A stretch of DNA of 64,000 bases from an uncultured bacterium (GTDB taxonomy: Bacteria; Bacteroidota; Ignavibacteria; Kapaibacteriales; UBA4661), in the NCBI GenBank assembly GCA_937899715.1, contig CALCNX010000069.1, positions 1-64,000 on the forward strand, given 5' to 3'. Numbering within the stretch: the stretch's first letter is position 1; each line of letters begins with the position of its first letter. Shown here piece by piece: positions 1 to 8,355 of this stretch. The translations under genes and the position numbers were made by a program. The notes below the pieces were generated by a model. The model was not told the origin of the DNA. It did no database searches and was given only the letters and a program-made list of their open reading frames with translations.

Positions 1-23
1 TTCGGGCTTTGCCCGCTTTTTTT
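1..23 (+). terminator. Rho-independent terminator at window edge
   Basis: A short GC stem (CGGGC at 3-7, loop TTT, GCCCG at 11-15) is followed by a run of seven T at 17-23. It would end a plus-strand gene that lies before the window. The stem may extend further left than can be seen. Confidence 0.6.
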
Positions 24-57
24 ACCTACTTTCCGACTTTTCAAACAAGCTCTTACA

Positions 58-948
58 ATGTACATTCTAGTATTTACTTTTGAGGCGTGTACTTCCTCGA
101 CTGAGTTTGACACTCCACGCACAACCACGAATGTTTTGAGTGATAGTACAATAACTGGAAGCACCACAGGTACAATGAATGGAACAACAAACGGAACCAT
201 GACGGTAACAGCACCGCCCGTCATTACTTCTTTTACGCCAACGTCGGTAACAGCCGGTACCGTAGTGCATATTCTGGGAACAGGGTTTACGGGAACTTCT
301 GCTGTAACTATTGGTGGAGTTGCCGTAACCTCATTTACAGTCGTTTCCGATGGGCAAATCTCGGCGGTGGTGCATCCTAATTCGATGTCAGGTAGCGTCT
401 CTGTGACCACATCACGAGGTGTGGCAGCACGGTCGGGTCTCATTGTCACATCAGCACCTCCACAATCAAGTGTAACACAGATTTCCAGTTTCTTACCCCC
501 CTCAACCGGAGCCGGAACAGAAATTGCCATCTTAGGTTCAGGTTTTACCGGAGCGACTGCTGTGAGTATCGGTGGTGTGCCTGTCGCCTCTTTCAAAGTT
601 GTAACTCCGTCGCTCATTGAAGCCGTCGTTGGTGCAGGTGCATCGGGGAGTGTAAGCGTTACAACACCGTCCGGTACGGCTTCTTTAGCAGGATTTACGT
701 TGGCTCTCCCTCCAACGATCACTTCTTTCACGCCAACTACAGCGCCAAATGGCGGAATCGTTACTATTAATGGTACAAACTTTACTACGGCGGTAGGAGT
801 GAAATTTGGCGATGTATATGCTCGGACATATACTATCGTTTCGCCAACACAAATTATCGCAACCGTCAGTACAGGCGCAACGGGAAGCGTGAGCGTTAGG
901 ACTCTAGCCGGTACAGCTACTCTTGCAGGGTTTACCTTCCTTCCATAA
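58..948 (+). CDS. IPT/TIG-repeat surface protein, three repeats
   Basis: This is a 296-residue protein made almost entirely of three IPT/TIG (immunoglobulin-like) repeats at about residues 53-132, 139-217 and 218-296. Each begins with a form of ITSFTP and ends with a form of GSVSVTT...AGFT. A Ser/Thr/Gly-rich linker (residues 12-52) precedes them. The N-terminus is short (MYILVFTFEAC); Cys11 could be a lipidation site, but the segment before it is shorter than a normal signal peptide. The frame stays open to the window start, so translation could begin earlier, although the terminator at 1-23 argues against this. Such repeats usually act in adhesion or as rigid spacers on the cell surface. 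No enzyme domain is visible. The call rests on repeat pattern only. Confidence 0.7.
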   Translation: MYILVFTFEACTSSTEFDTPRTTTNVLSDSTITGSTTGTMNGTTNGTMTVTAPPVITSFTPTSVTAGTVVHILGTGFTGTSAVTIGGVAVTSFTVVSDGQISAVVHPNSMSGSVSVTTSRGVAARSGLIVTSAPPQSSVTQISSFLPPSTGAGTEIAILGSGFTGATAVSIGGVPVASFKVVTPSLIEAVVGAGASGSVSVTTPSGTASLAGFTLALPPTITSFTPTTAPNGGIVTINGTNFTTAVGVKFGDVYARTYTIVSPTQIIATVSTGATGSVSVRTLAGTATLAGFTFLP

Positions 949-1098
949 CCGACGTGAAAACAGCATCATAAACGGAATGATGAGTATATCGGCTATATTG
1001 ATGACACACAAATTGAAGTGTTCATTGACTTCGGTGATATTCCCATTTTTACGCCGAACAGGATAGCAACATTACCGGGCTTTACATTTTTGCCATAA
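949..1098 (+). pseudogene. Remnant of a further TIG repeat
   Basis: In the same frame as the TIG protein, after its TAA (946-948) and a second stop TGA (955-957), the sequence reads on to a stop at 1096-1098. This stretch ends in ATLPGFTFLP, almost the same as the TATLAGFTFLP that ends the third repeat. It also contains a FGD motif, as the third repeat does. It looks like a decayed duplicate of the last repeat cut off by nonsense changes. It has no start codon of its own. Confidence 0.45.
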
Positions 1099-1111
1099 TG
1101 TACGTTTCGTC

Positions 1112-4100
1112 TCAGCGAAGAATAATAGCCGAGCCGCTTGCCAGTGGTTCGGCTGTTTGTTCTCGTACCATTTGCCACATATACTGCCCGGCAGGTAAGT
1201 TGGTAATAGGTATCGAAAGCGGCGACAGTTGTGCGCTTACAGTGTGCCGTGATGATTGCCGTTCTGCACCATACATATCGAAAAAGCGCACTATTACTCG
1301 TTCTTCCGATGGTGCATCTGCGGTGAGCTGCGTTATCGCAATGGTCACGACATCTGAAGCGGGTTGTGGAGAAAGACTTGCTGTCAATGCACTCACCGTG
1401 CGGCGAGGAGACAATCTGACGAGCGCATTGCAGCGGGAGAGGGCTTCTAGTGCTCCCTCTAGGGCTGTGCCTACAATCGCAATGTTTTCACGTTCACAGA
1501 ATTTTTCCAGAACAAGAGTATCCCTAAAACTTGCCACTGCATTCGGAGCAAAGCAGATGTGAAACGGTTTTATTTCGCCTGCCGCCACGAAGAACGGTAA
1601 TTCAGATGGTGGAAGCGAAAAGATAATATTGCCTGCAAGCCACAGCCCATCAAGCTGCAAAGGGTATGCGCTGAGATTTTCTAAGCGCAAGGTTGCGCAC
1701 GTAAGGACTTGAGCCGTTGCTCCCGAAACAAGAATAGGAGCGGTAGCGCTGACAACAGCACCCGCAAGCGAAATGCGTACACGAAAACCCGGCACTTGCC
1801 GTTCCAGTACCCGCACATTCCCTGCCGAGTCGCTGATTGCGATGCGATATGCCGCATCATTACGTCTGTTCGGGAGGCTTATTCGTATGTGAACAGTGCC
1901 ATCCACCCGACGCTGCGTTTGAACGGTACAATGTGTCGCTGTTACTACCCGCACACTATCCACTCCCGAATCAAAACGGCGATTATCGCTCACGCTATAT
2001 TCTATGCGGCGTTCACAGTCGTCTGTTGTCTCGGTTACGACCGGCTCTTGTGTGTCGGCAAAGGCTTCAATGCTCACTGCCAGAATCGGGCGCAACGTGC
2101 AGCTATCACGCACTGCAAGAGTATCGGTTACTATACCGCTTTGGAATGTGCGGAGACAGTATTCTATTGTTCGGCGTTCTCCGGGCTGCAACACAAGCGG
2201 CAAAGCGGCATTGACGCTTATACGCCGACCGAGAAAGACAATAGAATCTATACGCTGCGGGAAAGTGCCATAATTTACCAATGTCAATTGGAAGCATACA
2301 CTGCGCCCTGTAACAAGTGTTGCCGAACTTGAAAGAATCTGCGCTGTCTGCAATGTCGAATCAGCGTGAACCGTCAAGCCCCGAATATCGATACGCTTTG
2401 TACGAGTTTGCCCCAGCGAATCAAGCGCAAGCACTGTTGCCGTGCCGTCTTGATAAGGATTGGTAAGCCGTGCGGTGAAGGTGAGTGAATCAGGGGAATC
2501 AAAGCGTTCAAGTCCCGAAAGTGTGAGGTTTTTTTCCAAAGAATCAACTGAAAAAACACGGTAAAGTTTGGAATCCGTCCGGGCGCTGTCATAGACGGTA
2601 AGGCGCACCGCATTGCAGAATGCCTGTGTAACAATTTGTGGAGCAGTATTGTCCAGCTCCAAGCGCTGCCCTGCTGTGTAGCCATACGATGTCGCATTGC
2701 CATAGCCAATCGCAAGAACGCCGACAACTGTATCGGCGCTGACTGTATGTAAACCCTCGCTTACGCGCACGTTGGCAAAAGCGTAATCCGAAGAAATAGA
2801 AAATCGCTGAAAGGTATTCGGAGCAAGGCGTTGATTATCCAGCAACACAGTTGGTACTGACGAAAGCGGTACAATAATGCTGAGATAATGCTCACGAAAT
2901 GCTTCTTCCGTAATAGTCCTGCTGATGCGCTGAATACTACGAACATTCACGGTGCGAATACTGCGAAGGAACTGTTCTTCGGGCGGAACGGACAGCATAA
3001 ACGGGTCTCCAATACCGGAACCGCTTCCGTTGGAACTTGCAAATACGGCAGCATATATCGGCGCAGAGCCTTCAATGATTAACCCCAACGTATTTCCATT
3101 TGCCGTAACAGTTGATGCAAGAGTTGTTTCGTACATCTGTCCTGTTTGAAGAGTAGCGGCAGTTTGCCCATTGATACGAACAACGGTCGAATCTGCGCTT
3201 GCCACAACCCGCACCGTATGGTTTGTTGCGTCGGACATAGCGGTCTGCGGCTGCGGGAGCGGCGGGATAAGTATGCGCTTCCCCCAAAAATCAACGGGCA
3301 AAAGCTGCTCCCATAAATAATCCCGCGAAATACTCCGCGTTCCTGCTTGCGACAACGACGAAAGCGGCACATTTGCACGCTCTTGACTGCTAAAAACAGC
3401 GATAGGTCTATCCGAGACAATCGCTGTTCCCGTCAGGTCTGCGGCGGTAGAGGCGCGTACGTCCGCTTGCAGAAGATATGTTTCGCCGCGTTGCAAGACG
3501 ATTTCATGCGGAGTTCGACCATGTACTTTTGTTGGAACGGAGGGCGTAATGCGAATGTGCGTAGAATCTGCCGTTGCGACGATACCAAGCTGTGAAGGTG
3601 TCGCCGGAACAATACCTGCGCCGTCGTCGCTCGGATAGGTAAGTGCAATAAAGCGGGTTCCGGCAGCATGAACGGGAAAAACAATCGTTCCATCGGCAGA
3701 TTGGCTGGCGGTGTTAAGCGCATACACACTGACGGGACTGTCGGTAAGAATATGCACCGACCGCATAGATACTTGCTCATTCAGGCGCAATTCGATGTCT
3801 TGTGCTGGAATTTCATAGCGGAAAACCTGTGCGGGATTAGTAATTGTGAAGCGCAGAACAGTTGCCTTCCCTGCACTATCGCCAAAGCGGATTTCTCCTT
3901 GCGTCGGACGCTCGGCGGCGATAAACAATGATATTTTGTCATCGCCGTCGAGCTGCGCGGTGTGGTAATTGGGTGGAATGGTGAGCCAAAAATCCGTTCC
4001 GGCGTGAGTACGCGGCGTTTTGGGAGCGACAATATTTTGCGCTTGCGCCTGAGTAGTGAGCACATACATCAAGAGCAACAACAAAACGGGGAGGAAAGCC

Positions 4101-4117
4101 CTCGGGCATTTATTCAT
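1112..4117 (-). CDS. Large secreted surface protein with T9SS-type C-terminal domain
   Basis: This is a 1001-residue exported protein. The start at 4117 is chosen because its ATG overlaps the TGA of the upstream lipoprotein gene (ATGA), and because the product then opens with a good signal peptide (MNKCPRAFLPVLLLLLMYVL, cleaved near AQAQ). The N-terminal half, starting GTDFWLTIPPN and including phrases such as TDSPVSVYALN, resembles the IgGFc-binding-protein N-terminal family found in bacterial surface proteins. The middle is beta-rich with Cys pairs. The last 90 residues (SLSPQPASDVVTI ... LPAGQYMWQM) look like a T9SS type A sorting domain, so the protein is probably displayed on the cell surface. 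It is the last gene of the sigma-factor operon and is translationally coupled to the lipoprotein gene. Ligand unknown. Confidence 0.65.
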   Translation of the reverse strand: MNKCPRAFLPVLLLLLMYVLTTQAQAQNIVAPKTPRTHAGTDFWLTIPPNYHTAQLDGDDKISLFIAAERPTQGEIRFGDSAGKATVLRFTITNPAQVFRYEIPAQDIELRLNEQVSMRSVHILTDSPVSVYALNTASQSADGTIVFPVHAAGTRFIALTYPSDDGAGIVPATPSQLGIVATADSTHIRITPSVPTKVHGRTPHEIVLQRGETYLLQADVRASTAADLTGTAIVSDRPIAVFSSQERANVPLSSLSQAGTRSISRDYLWEQLLPVDFWGKRILIPPLPQPQTAMSDATNHTVRVVASADSTVVRINGQTAATLQTGQMYETTLASTVTANGNTLGLIIEGSAPIYAAVFASSNGSGSGIGDPFMLSVPPEEQFLRSIRTVNVRSIQRISRTITEEAFREHYLSIIVPLSSVPTVLLDNQRLAPNTFQRFSISSDYAFANVRVSEGLHTVSADTVVGVLAIGYGNATSYGYTAGQRLELDNTAPQIVTQAFCNAVRLTVYDSARTDSKLYRVFSVDSLEKNLTLSGLERFDSPDSLTFTARLTNPYQDGTATVLALDSLGQTRTKRIDIRGLTVHADSTLQTAQILSSSATLVTGRSVCFQLTLVNYGTFPQRIDSIVFLGRRISVNAALPLVLQPGERRTIEYCLRTFQSGIVTDTLAVRDSCTLRPILAVSIEAFADTQEPVVTETTDDCERRIEYSVSDNRRFDSGVDSVRVVTATHCTVQTQRRVDGTVHIRISLPNRRNDAAYRIAISDSAGNVRVLERQVPGFRVRISLAGAVVSATAPILVSGATAQVLTCATLRLENLSAYPLQLDGLWLAGNIIFSLPPSELPFFVAAGEIKPFHICFAPNAVASFRDTLVLEKFCERENIAIVGTALEGALEALSRCNALVRLSPRRTVSALTASLSPQPASDVVTIAITQLTADAPSEERVIVRFFDMYGAERQSSRHTVSAQLSPLSIPITNLPAGQYMWQMVREQTAEPLASGSAIILR

Positions 4118-5160
4118 CGTAAAATATAACTGCATTCATAATTACCCGATGCCGCTAAAATAAATTGCTCGGGAACAAATCGCTTTACGGTAGTAATGAT
4201 TATACTTACAAGACATCGTCCGGGAGGAAGGGCTTGCAGGGCTTGCGCCGGAATCACAATCTTTTGCGTTCCCGATGGTAGAATTTTGTTGAATACTTTG
4301 CCGCCCCAACCCGCGCCGCTCGGTAATTGGGATTTACTTTTCTCCGGCACTGAACCGCCGTATGTTTTTGCCATCGGGCGCAAATCCTGTGGTATGTTAT
4401 TATCGATACCGCTATTTAGCCCAAAACTAGAAAAGAGCGTAATCTCACAATGAGATTCTCCCGCGTTAAACGTAATTGGTTGTGCAAGTTCGATAGTCAG
4501 TCCGTTAGAGCGGTCAATTATAGCTGAATCCCGGGGCGACACAATGACGGAAGAAGTCGGTATATCAATCACATTATCGGCTAAACGGAAAGAGTCGAAA
4601 TAGACATTTGCCGTCAGCTTCCCTTGCGGTATTGTTGCTCCGGGAAAGATAGAGGATACTTCGCCGTTAATACCAAACCAAGTATTTGCATTAATACCCG
4701 AAAAGAAAATAGGCTTCACGGAAAATGTTCGTTCTGCGACATTAATTTCTGCTTTGGGTATCGTTGTTTGAAGTCGCTCGGGAACAAAACACGTTACTGC
4801 AAGCTCATTGTTTTCTTTTCCTTGCAGATATGCGGAAGAACTTTGGACTAATCTGTGGAATTGAACAAGCCCTCCGAGCGTGTCCGTATCGGGTAAAAGA
4901 AGTTTATTCATATTGCCGCCCGATACCGCTAAGGATGAAACGGTCACACCGTTTGCCAGCGTTCTTGTTTGCGATACATCGACGCCATTCCATGCGGCAA
5001 AGTCGGTATTGTTGCCTGTGCCGTTGTTTGAGCCGGGTCCTGTAATATTTGTCGGTCCTTTGATTGTATTCGGGTCGGTGCAGGCGGCTACCACGCACAA
5101 TACGAGCGTGAATAATGCCGTCAGAACTCGCCCCGGGACGAGCGTGCAGAAATGTTGCAT
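4114..5160 (-). CDS. Lipoprotein, tandem paralogue of the next upstream gene
   Basis: This 348-residue protein has a lipoprotein signal (hydrophobic segment ending VVAAC; mature N-terminus CTDPNTIKGP). It is related to the 303-residue lipoprotein encoded just upstream (5232-6143): both begin C-x-DPNTI-x-GP after lipidation, both have a GKL-x(2)-N-x-Y-x-D motif, and both have an AVIDR/AIIDR motif followed by a beta-rich region. They probably arose by tandem duplication. The last 4 bases overlap the start of the secreted surface-protein gene. No enzymatic motif is seen; I do not recognise the family. The operon position suggests an envelope role controlled by the sigma factor. Confidence 0.6.
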   Translation of the reverse strand: MQHFCTLVPGRVLTALFTLVLCVVAACTDPNTIKGPTNITGPGSNNGTGNNTDFAAWNGVDVSQTRTLANGVTVSSLAVSGGNMNKLLLPDTDTLGGLVQFHRLVQSSSAYLQGKENNELAVTCFVPERLQTTIPKAEINVAERTFSVKPIFFSGINANTWFGINGEVSSIFPGATIPQGKLTANVYFDSFRLADNVIDIPTSSVIVSPRDSAIIDRSNGLTIELAQPITFNAGESHCEITLFSSFGLNSGIDNNIPQDLRPMAKTYGGSVPEKSKSQLPSGAGWGGKVFNKILPSGTQKIVIPAQALQALPPGRCLVSIIITTVKRFVPEQFILAASGNYECSYILR

Positions 5161-5231
5161 GGTTGTATTATAATAAAAATCACGTAAGAAAATTATGCGG
5201 AATTACTTATCCGGTGTCGCCCGAGATTTTG

Positions 5232-6143
5232 TTATTTCAGTTCCACCTGCACAAATGAGTGCGTATGCGCACGAAGAGTAATGGTGTTATTCCTAAATGG
5301 TTTGACTGCATAAAGGTTAATCGCCACGGCAGCATAATCTGCCGGAAGCCCTGACATTTCCTCGCGCGAAAAGCTGATACTTGTTGCCCCGATAGCGATA
5401 CGCTTGATTGCGGAACGAAGCGGTGTCCCTGTGGCAGGTGCATTGGAAGTAGGGTACGAATCTTTGACATTCCCGACGATGACGGCTTCGGCAAACATCG
5501 TTTTGGTATCGTAGGTAAGCGGAGTATCCCAACGCAGAGTTACGCCTTCTTTTCTGTCAATGACTGCACCCAAAGCCGGAGCAGTAAGTTGTACTGCGGG
5601 CGGTAGTTCTATGGTGTTTTCTTCGAGGCGCACAGGGTCAATATAGAAGTTCGTTTGCAATTTGCCAGCAGGAAAAGAATTTTGCGAAACGCCGTTCCAC
5701 ACAATAGCACGCAGCATACTGAAATCTCGCCACTGACGACGCGGCGACGGAGTAACATCTTGAAGTTCAAGCGTTTGCTCGGCAATGTTAATATATGTCC
5801 GCTGTGGGGCAAATGATGTATCTATGGTTGCTTGAGCAAGTAGCGTTGTTTCCGTCAGATTTGTCTTGAATTGCGTCCGGCGATACACATTCATGTCAAT
5901 CATTGGAGGTTTACCGTCAAACGTAACGTTGCCCGAAACACCGTCATATTGCGGCGGTTCAAGTTGAAAACCATTCACAACACGGTCGCGTTGCGAAAGA
6001 AGTGCCGTGCCGGAGCCGTTGCCGGGTGTGGTGACAACGTTTGGTCCCGTGATAGTATTCGGGTCTTGGCAGGATGCCGCAACAAAAGCAAGAGCAAACA
6101 ATACGACATACAAGCGATTGCGAGAAGCGGGGATATTATGCAT
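5232..6143 (-). CDS. Lipoprotein, tandem paralogue of the next downstream gene
   Basis: This 303-residue protein has a signal peptide ending FVAASC, so the mature lipoprotein begins CQDPNTITGP. It shares its overall plan with the downstream lipoprotein at 4114-5160, including the DPNTI start, the AGKLQTNFYID segment and the GAVIDRKEG segment. It sits 32 bp after the anti-sigma gene and 71 bp before its paralogue, all on the minus strand. The function is unknown. A role as an envelope or stress-response lipoprotein is inferred from operon membership only. Confidence 0.6.
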   Translation of the reverse strand: MHNIPASRNRLYVVLFALAFVAASCQDPNTITGPNVVTTPGNGSGTALLSQRDRVVNGFQLEPPQYDGVSGNVTFDGKPPMIDMNVYRRTQFKTNLTETTLLAQATIDTSFAPQRTYINIAEQTLELQDVTPSPRRQWRDFSMLRAIVWNGVSQNSFPAGKLQTNFYIDPVRLEENTIELPPAVQLTAPALGAVIDRKEGVTLRWDTPLTYDTKTMFAEAVIVGNVKDSYPTSNAPATGTPLRSAIKRIAIGATSISFSREEMSGLPADYAAVAINLYAVKPFRNNTITLRAHTHSFVQVELK

Positions 6144-6175
6144 AAAAAAGCAATGAAAGAGATAAAAAGAATCCG

Positions 6176-7489
6176 TTACAGTTCAAATGAAATACCGTAG
6201 GTGATGCCGACATTTGGCGAAAAATTCCATACTTCGCGGTGGATGTAGAGAAGCGAGCTTGCTTCTACACCCAGCGTACAGCGCGTTTTGGTGTCAATCG
6301 AATACTGCACACCCAGCATTGTACGCCCCATTGCGCCAATACTTGTGCCGCCCAGTGTAAAATTCATCACAGGAGAAAACAAATCATTCGGCAGGAAGGT
6401 ATGACGATAACTCACACCTGCCCACGCCAAGACGGGATTTTTCTCAATACCGACAATCTGCTCTTGTTCGGGCAATATCGTCCGATAGCGCAAGAAATAT
6501 GCTTCCTGACCGGCTTCTATGCCCAGCGCACTTGTCGGCGAAAGCGGTAGCATGAGGCTCACGGCGGTATTATTGAAGAGAGGATATGAATTTGCTTCAA
6601 CGGTTGCTTCGGGCAGCGCGCGCGAGCGAACCCCACGAACACCAACGATAATGCCAAGTTTTGTGCGGTTAAAAGTGGACGCATCGGGCGTGTTAGAGAC
6701 GGGGCGCTCTGGTAGCGGCATTGGCGAACTTGCTTCGTGCGATAATGGATCGCTACTGGAAGCCGGAATGAGCGTGTTCTGATACGGATAGTTTGGTTGC
6801 GGCTCTTGGGCAATTTGTGTCGGCATCGGCAGTTCTTGTGCTTGCTGCGAGACTTGTTCACTATCGGTTGTCGGCAGGTTATTCAGATGTGAAGCCGTGA
6901 TTTCATCTGCGTCGGAGTGGTTTGTAGTGTTCAGGGCGGCGGCATTTTGCACGATGGGAACATAGCGTACAATCGTTGTTGTTTCACGAACCGTATCGTG
7001 CGGCATAAAAGCGCGATTTGTGGGGTCGGAAGCAAGCAGTGAAGAGCTTTGAAAAGGCGGCGGTGCGCTACCGTTGGTAGTGTTGCTGCCGCCTTGGAAC
7101 CAGCCCGTTTGCAGAAAGAAAAGCATTGCAAAAGCTGTGGCTACGGAGGAAAGAAGACTCAGGAAAACGGTAAAGAGCGTGGATTGCCCGCCTGTTGCCG
7201 CAATACTGGAGCTGACTGCACCTGCTTGCGGCATTATTCCTGCAACATTTTGAGCAGCACTTTGCGGAAGAGATAAGCCCAGTTCTGCAAAGAGTGCGCT
7301 TTTTGCATTAGGTGCAGGGCGAAGCATGGCGGCATGGCTCTTGACGGCAGTGAGCAGTTTAAGATGTTCGGTCATCTCTGCTCGCAAATCGCTGTTGGCG
7401 GAGAGTTCTGCAAAGAGCGCATTTTCGGCGTATTCCGGCAGAAGTCCTTCGCAATAGAGATGTACTTGTTCTCGAAATGATGCGTTCAT
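6176..7489 (-). CDS. Anti-sigma-like membrane protein with a C-terminal barrel-like domain
   Basis: This 437-residue protein is encoded 19 bp after an ECF sigma factor, where an anti-sigma factor is expected. The N-terminal 100 residues (CEGLLPEYAENALFAEL ... ) are helical and resemble the cytoplasmic part of an anti-sigma factor, without the zinc-binding HxxxCxxC motif. One membrane helix lies at about 105-127. A long Pro/Gln/Ser-rich linker follows (about 131-275). The C-terminal 160 residues (GIIVGVRGVRS ... NFTLGGTSIG ... GITYGISFEL) have the alternating pattern and ending of an outer-membrane beta-barrel protein. An inner-membrane helix joined by a flexible linker to such a domain is unusual and might let an outer-membrane event be sensed by the sigma factor. 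The anti-sigma role is inferred from position and layout, not from a clear domain match. Confidence 0.55.
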   Translation of the reverse strand: MNASFREQVHLYCEGLLPEYAENALFAELSANSDLRAEMTEHLKLLTAVKSHAAMLRPAPNAKSALFAELGLSLPQSAAQNVAGIMPQAGAVSSSIAATGGQSTLFTVFLSLLSSVATAFAMLFFLQTGWFQGGSNTTNGSAPPPFQSSSLLASDPTNRAFMPHDTVRETTTIVRYVPIVQNAAALNTTNHSDADEITASHLNNLPTTDSEQVSQQAQELPMPTQIAQEPQPNYPYQNTLIPASSSDPLSHEASSPMPLPERPVSNTPDASTFNRTKLGIIVGVRGVRSRALPEATVEANSYPLFNNTAVSLMLPLSPTSALGIEAGQEAYFLRYRTILPEQEQIVGIEKNPVLAWAGVSYRHTFLPNDLFSPVMNFTLGGTSIGAMGRTMLGVQYSIDTKTRCTLGVEASSLLYIHREVWNFSPNVGITYGISFEL

Positions 7490-7508
7490 AGTTGGTTGAG
7501 AATAAAGA

Positions 7509-8090
7509 TTACAACTGATTCAGGTCATTGATAAAGGGCGACAGCACTTGCTTTAAGCGCTCTTTTGCCCGCCAAATACGCTTGGTAACGGTTGTTTCGG
7601 GAACGCCCGTCAGTATTGCAATTTCTTGATAGGACATATCTTGGTAATGCCGAAGAACAAATGCTTCCCGAATATCGAAATCCAGATACTCCAGCCCAAT
7701 TTCTATCAAGCGCATGAGTTCTTGTTGCTCGTAGTTTCCCGATGAAGACGGGGTGTTCTGCCGCAGGGGCGTATCGTCGTCCAGCACAACGGTATGCTTG
7801 CGCCTGCGCTTGACATCAATGCAGACATTGCGGGCAATGGTCGTCAGCATAGCCGGAACGTTCTCCACCGCAGTACGCCCTGCCGCGTGATAAAACTTCA
7901 CGAATGTTTCTTGGAACGCATCATTGCCGTCCTGTTTGCCCAAAAGTGCAATACAATAACTGGCAACACGCCCGTGATAACGGTCGTACAGTTCCGAAAA
8001 CGCTGCATTAGCTGTCGGTTTCTGCAATCGGATAGAAAGCAATAATTGTTCATCCGAAGCATTGGTATAGGGTATGGCATCTGGTTGCAT
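7509..8090 (-). CDS. ECF-type RNA polymerase sigma factor
   Basis: This is a 193-residue extracytoplasmic-function sigma-70 factor. Region 2 is seen in AFSELYDRYHGRVASYC ... DAFQETFVKFY (core binding and -10 recognition). Region 4 is a helix-turn-helix in LRHYQDMSYQEIAILTG followed by VTKRIWRAKERLK. The ATG at 8090 is preferred to the TTG at 8111. It is the first gene of a minus-strand set that continues with the anti-sigma-like protein, two lipoproteins and a surface protein, and it probably transcribes that set. The start lies 265 bp from the divergent ileS gene. No single promoter in between could be assigned with confidence. Confidence 0.9.
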   Translation of the reverse strand: MQPDAIPYTNASDEQLLLSIRLQKPTANAAFSELYDRYHGRVASYCIALLGKQDGNDAFQETFVKFYHAAGRTAVENVPAMLTTIARNVCIDVKRRRKHTVVLDDDTPLRQNTPSSSGNYEQQELMRLIEIGLEYLDFDIREAFVLRHYQDMSYQEIAILTGVPETTVTKRIWRAKERLKQVLSPFINDLNQL

Positions 8091-8355
8091 ACAGTAGAGA
8101 TTCGTCGTCAAGTATCAAGTATGTTGTGCATCTATAATCAATGACGCAGCAGCAAAATATTCCTTCCCAACGTGCGGAAAAATATTATTGCCACAAGGCG
8201 AAAAAGATGAGATGTACGGAGAGGAGAATGCGTTGGTTACGAAGAGGCGGGAACGTGCCTGCATGGAAGAAAATTTTTCTTTGTTTTGTTCGCCAAAAAT
8301 CGTAAACTGAAGGCTTGTTTTTTCGTTCTGCAATGTTCAACAACTACGAAATATA

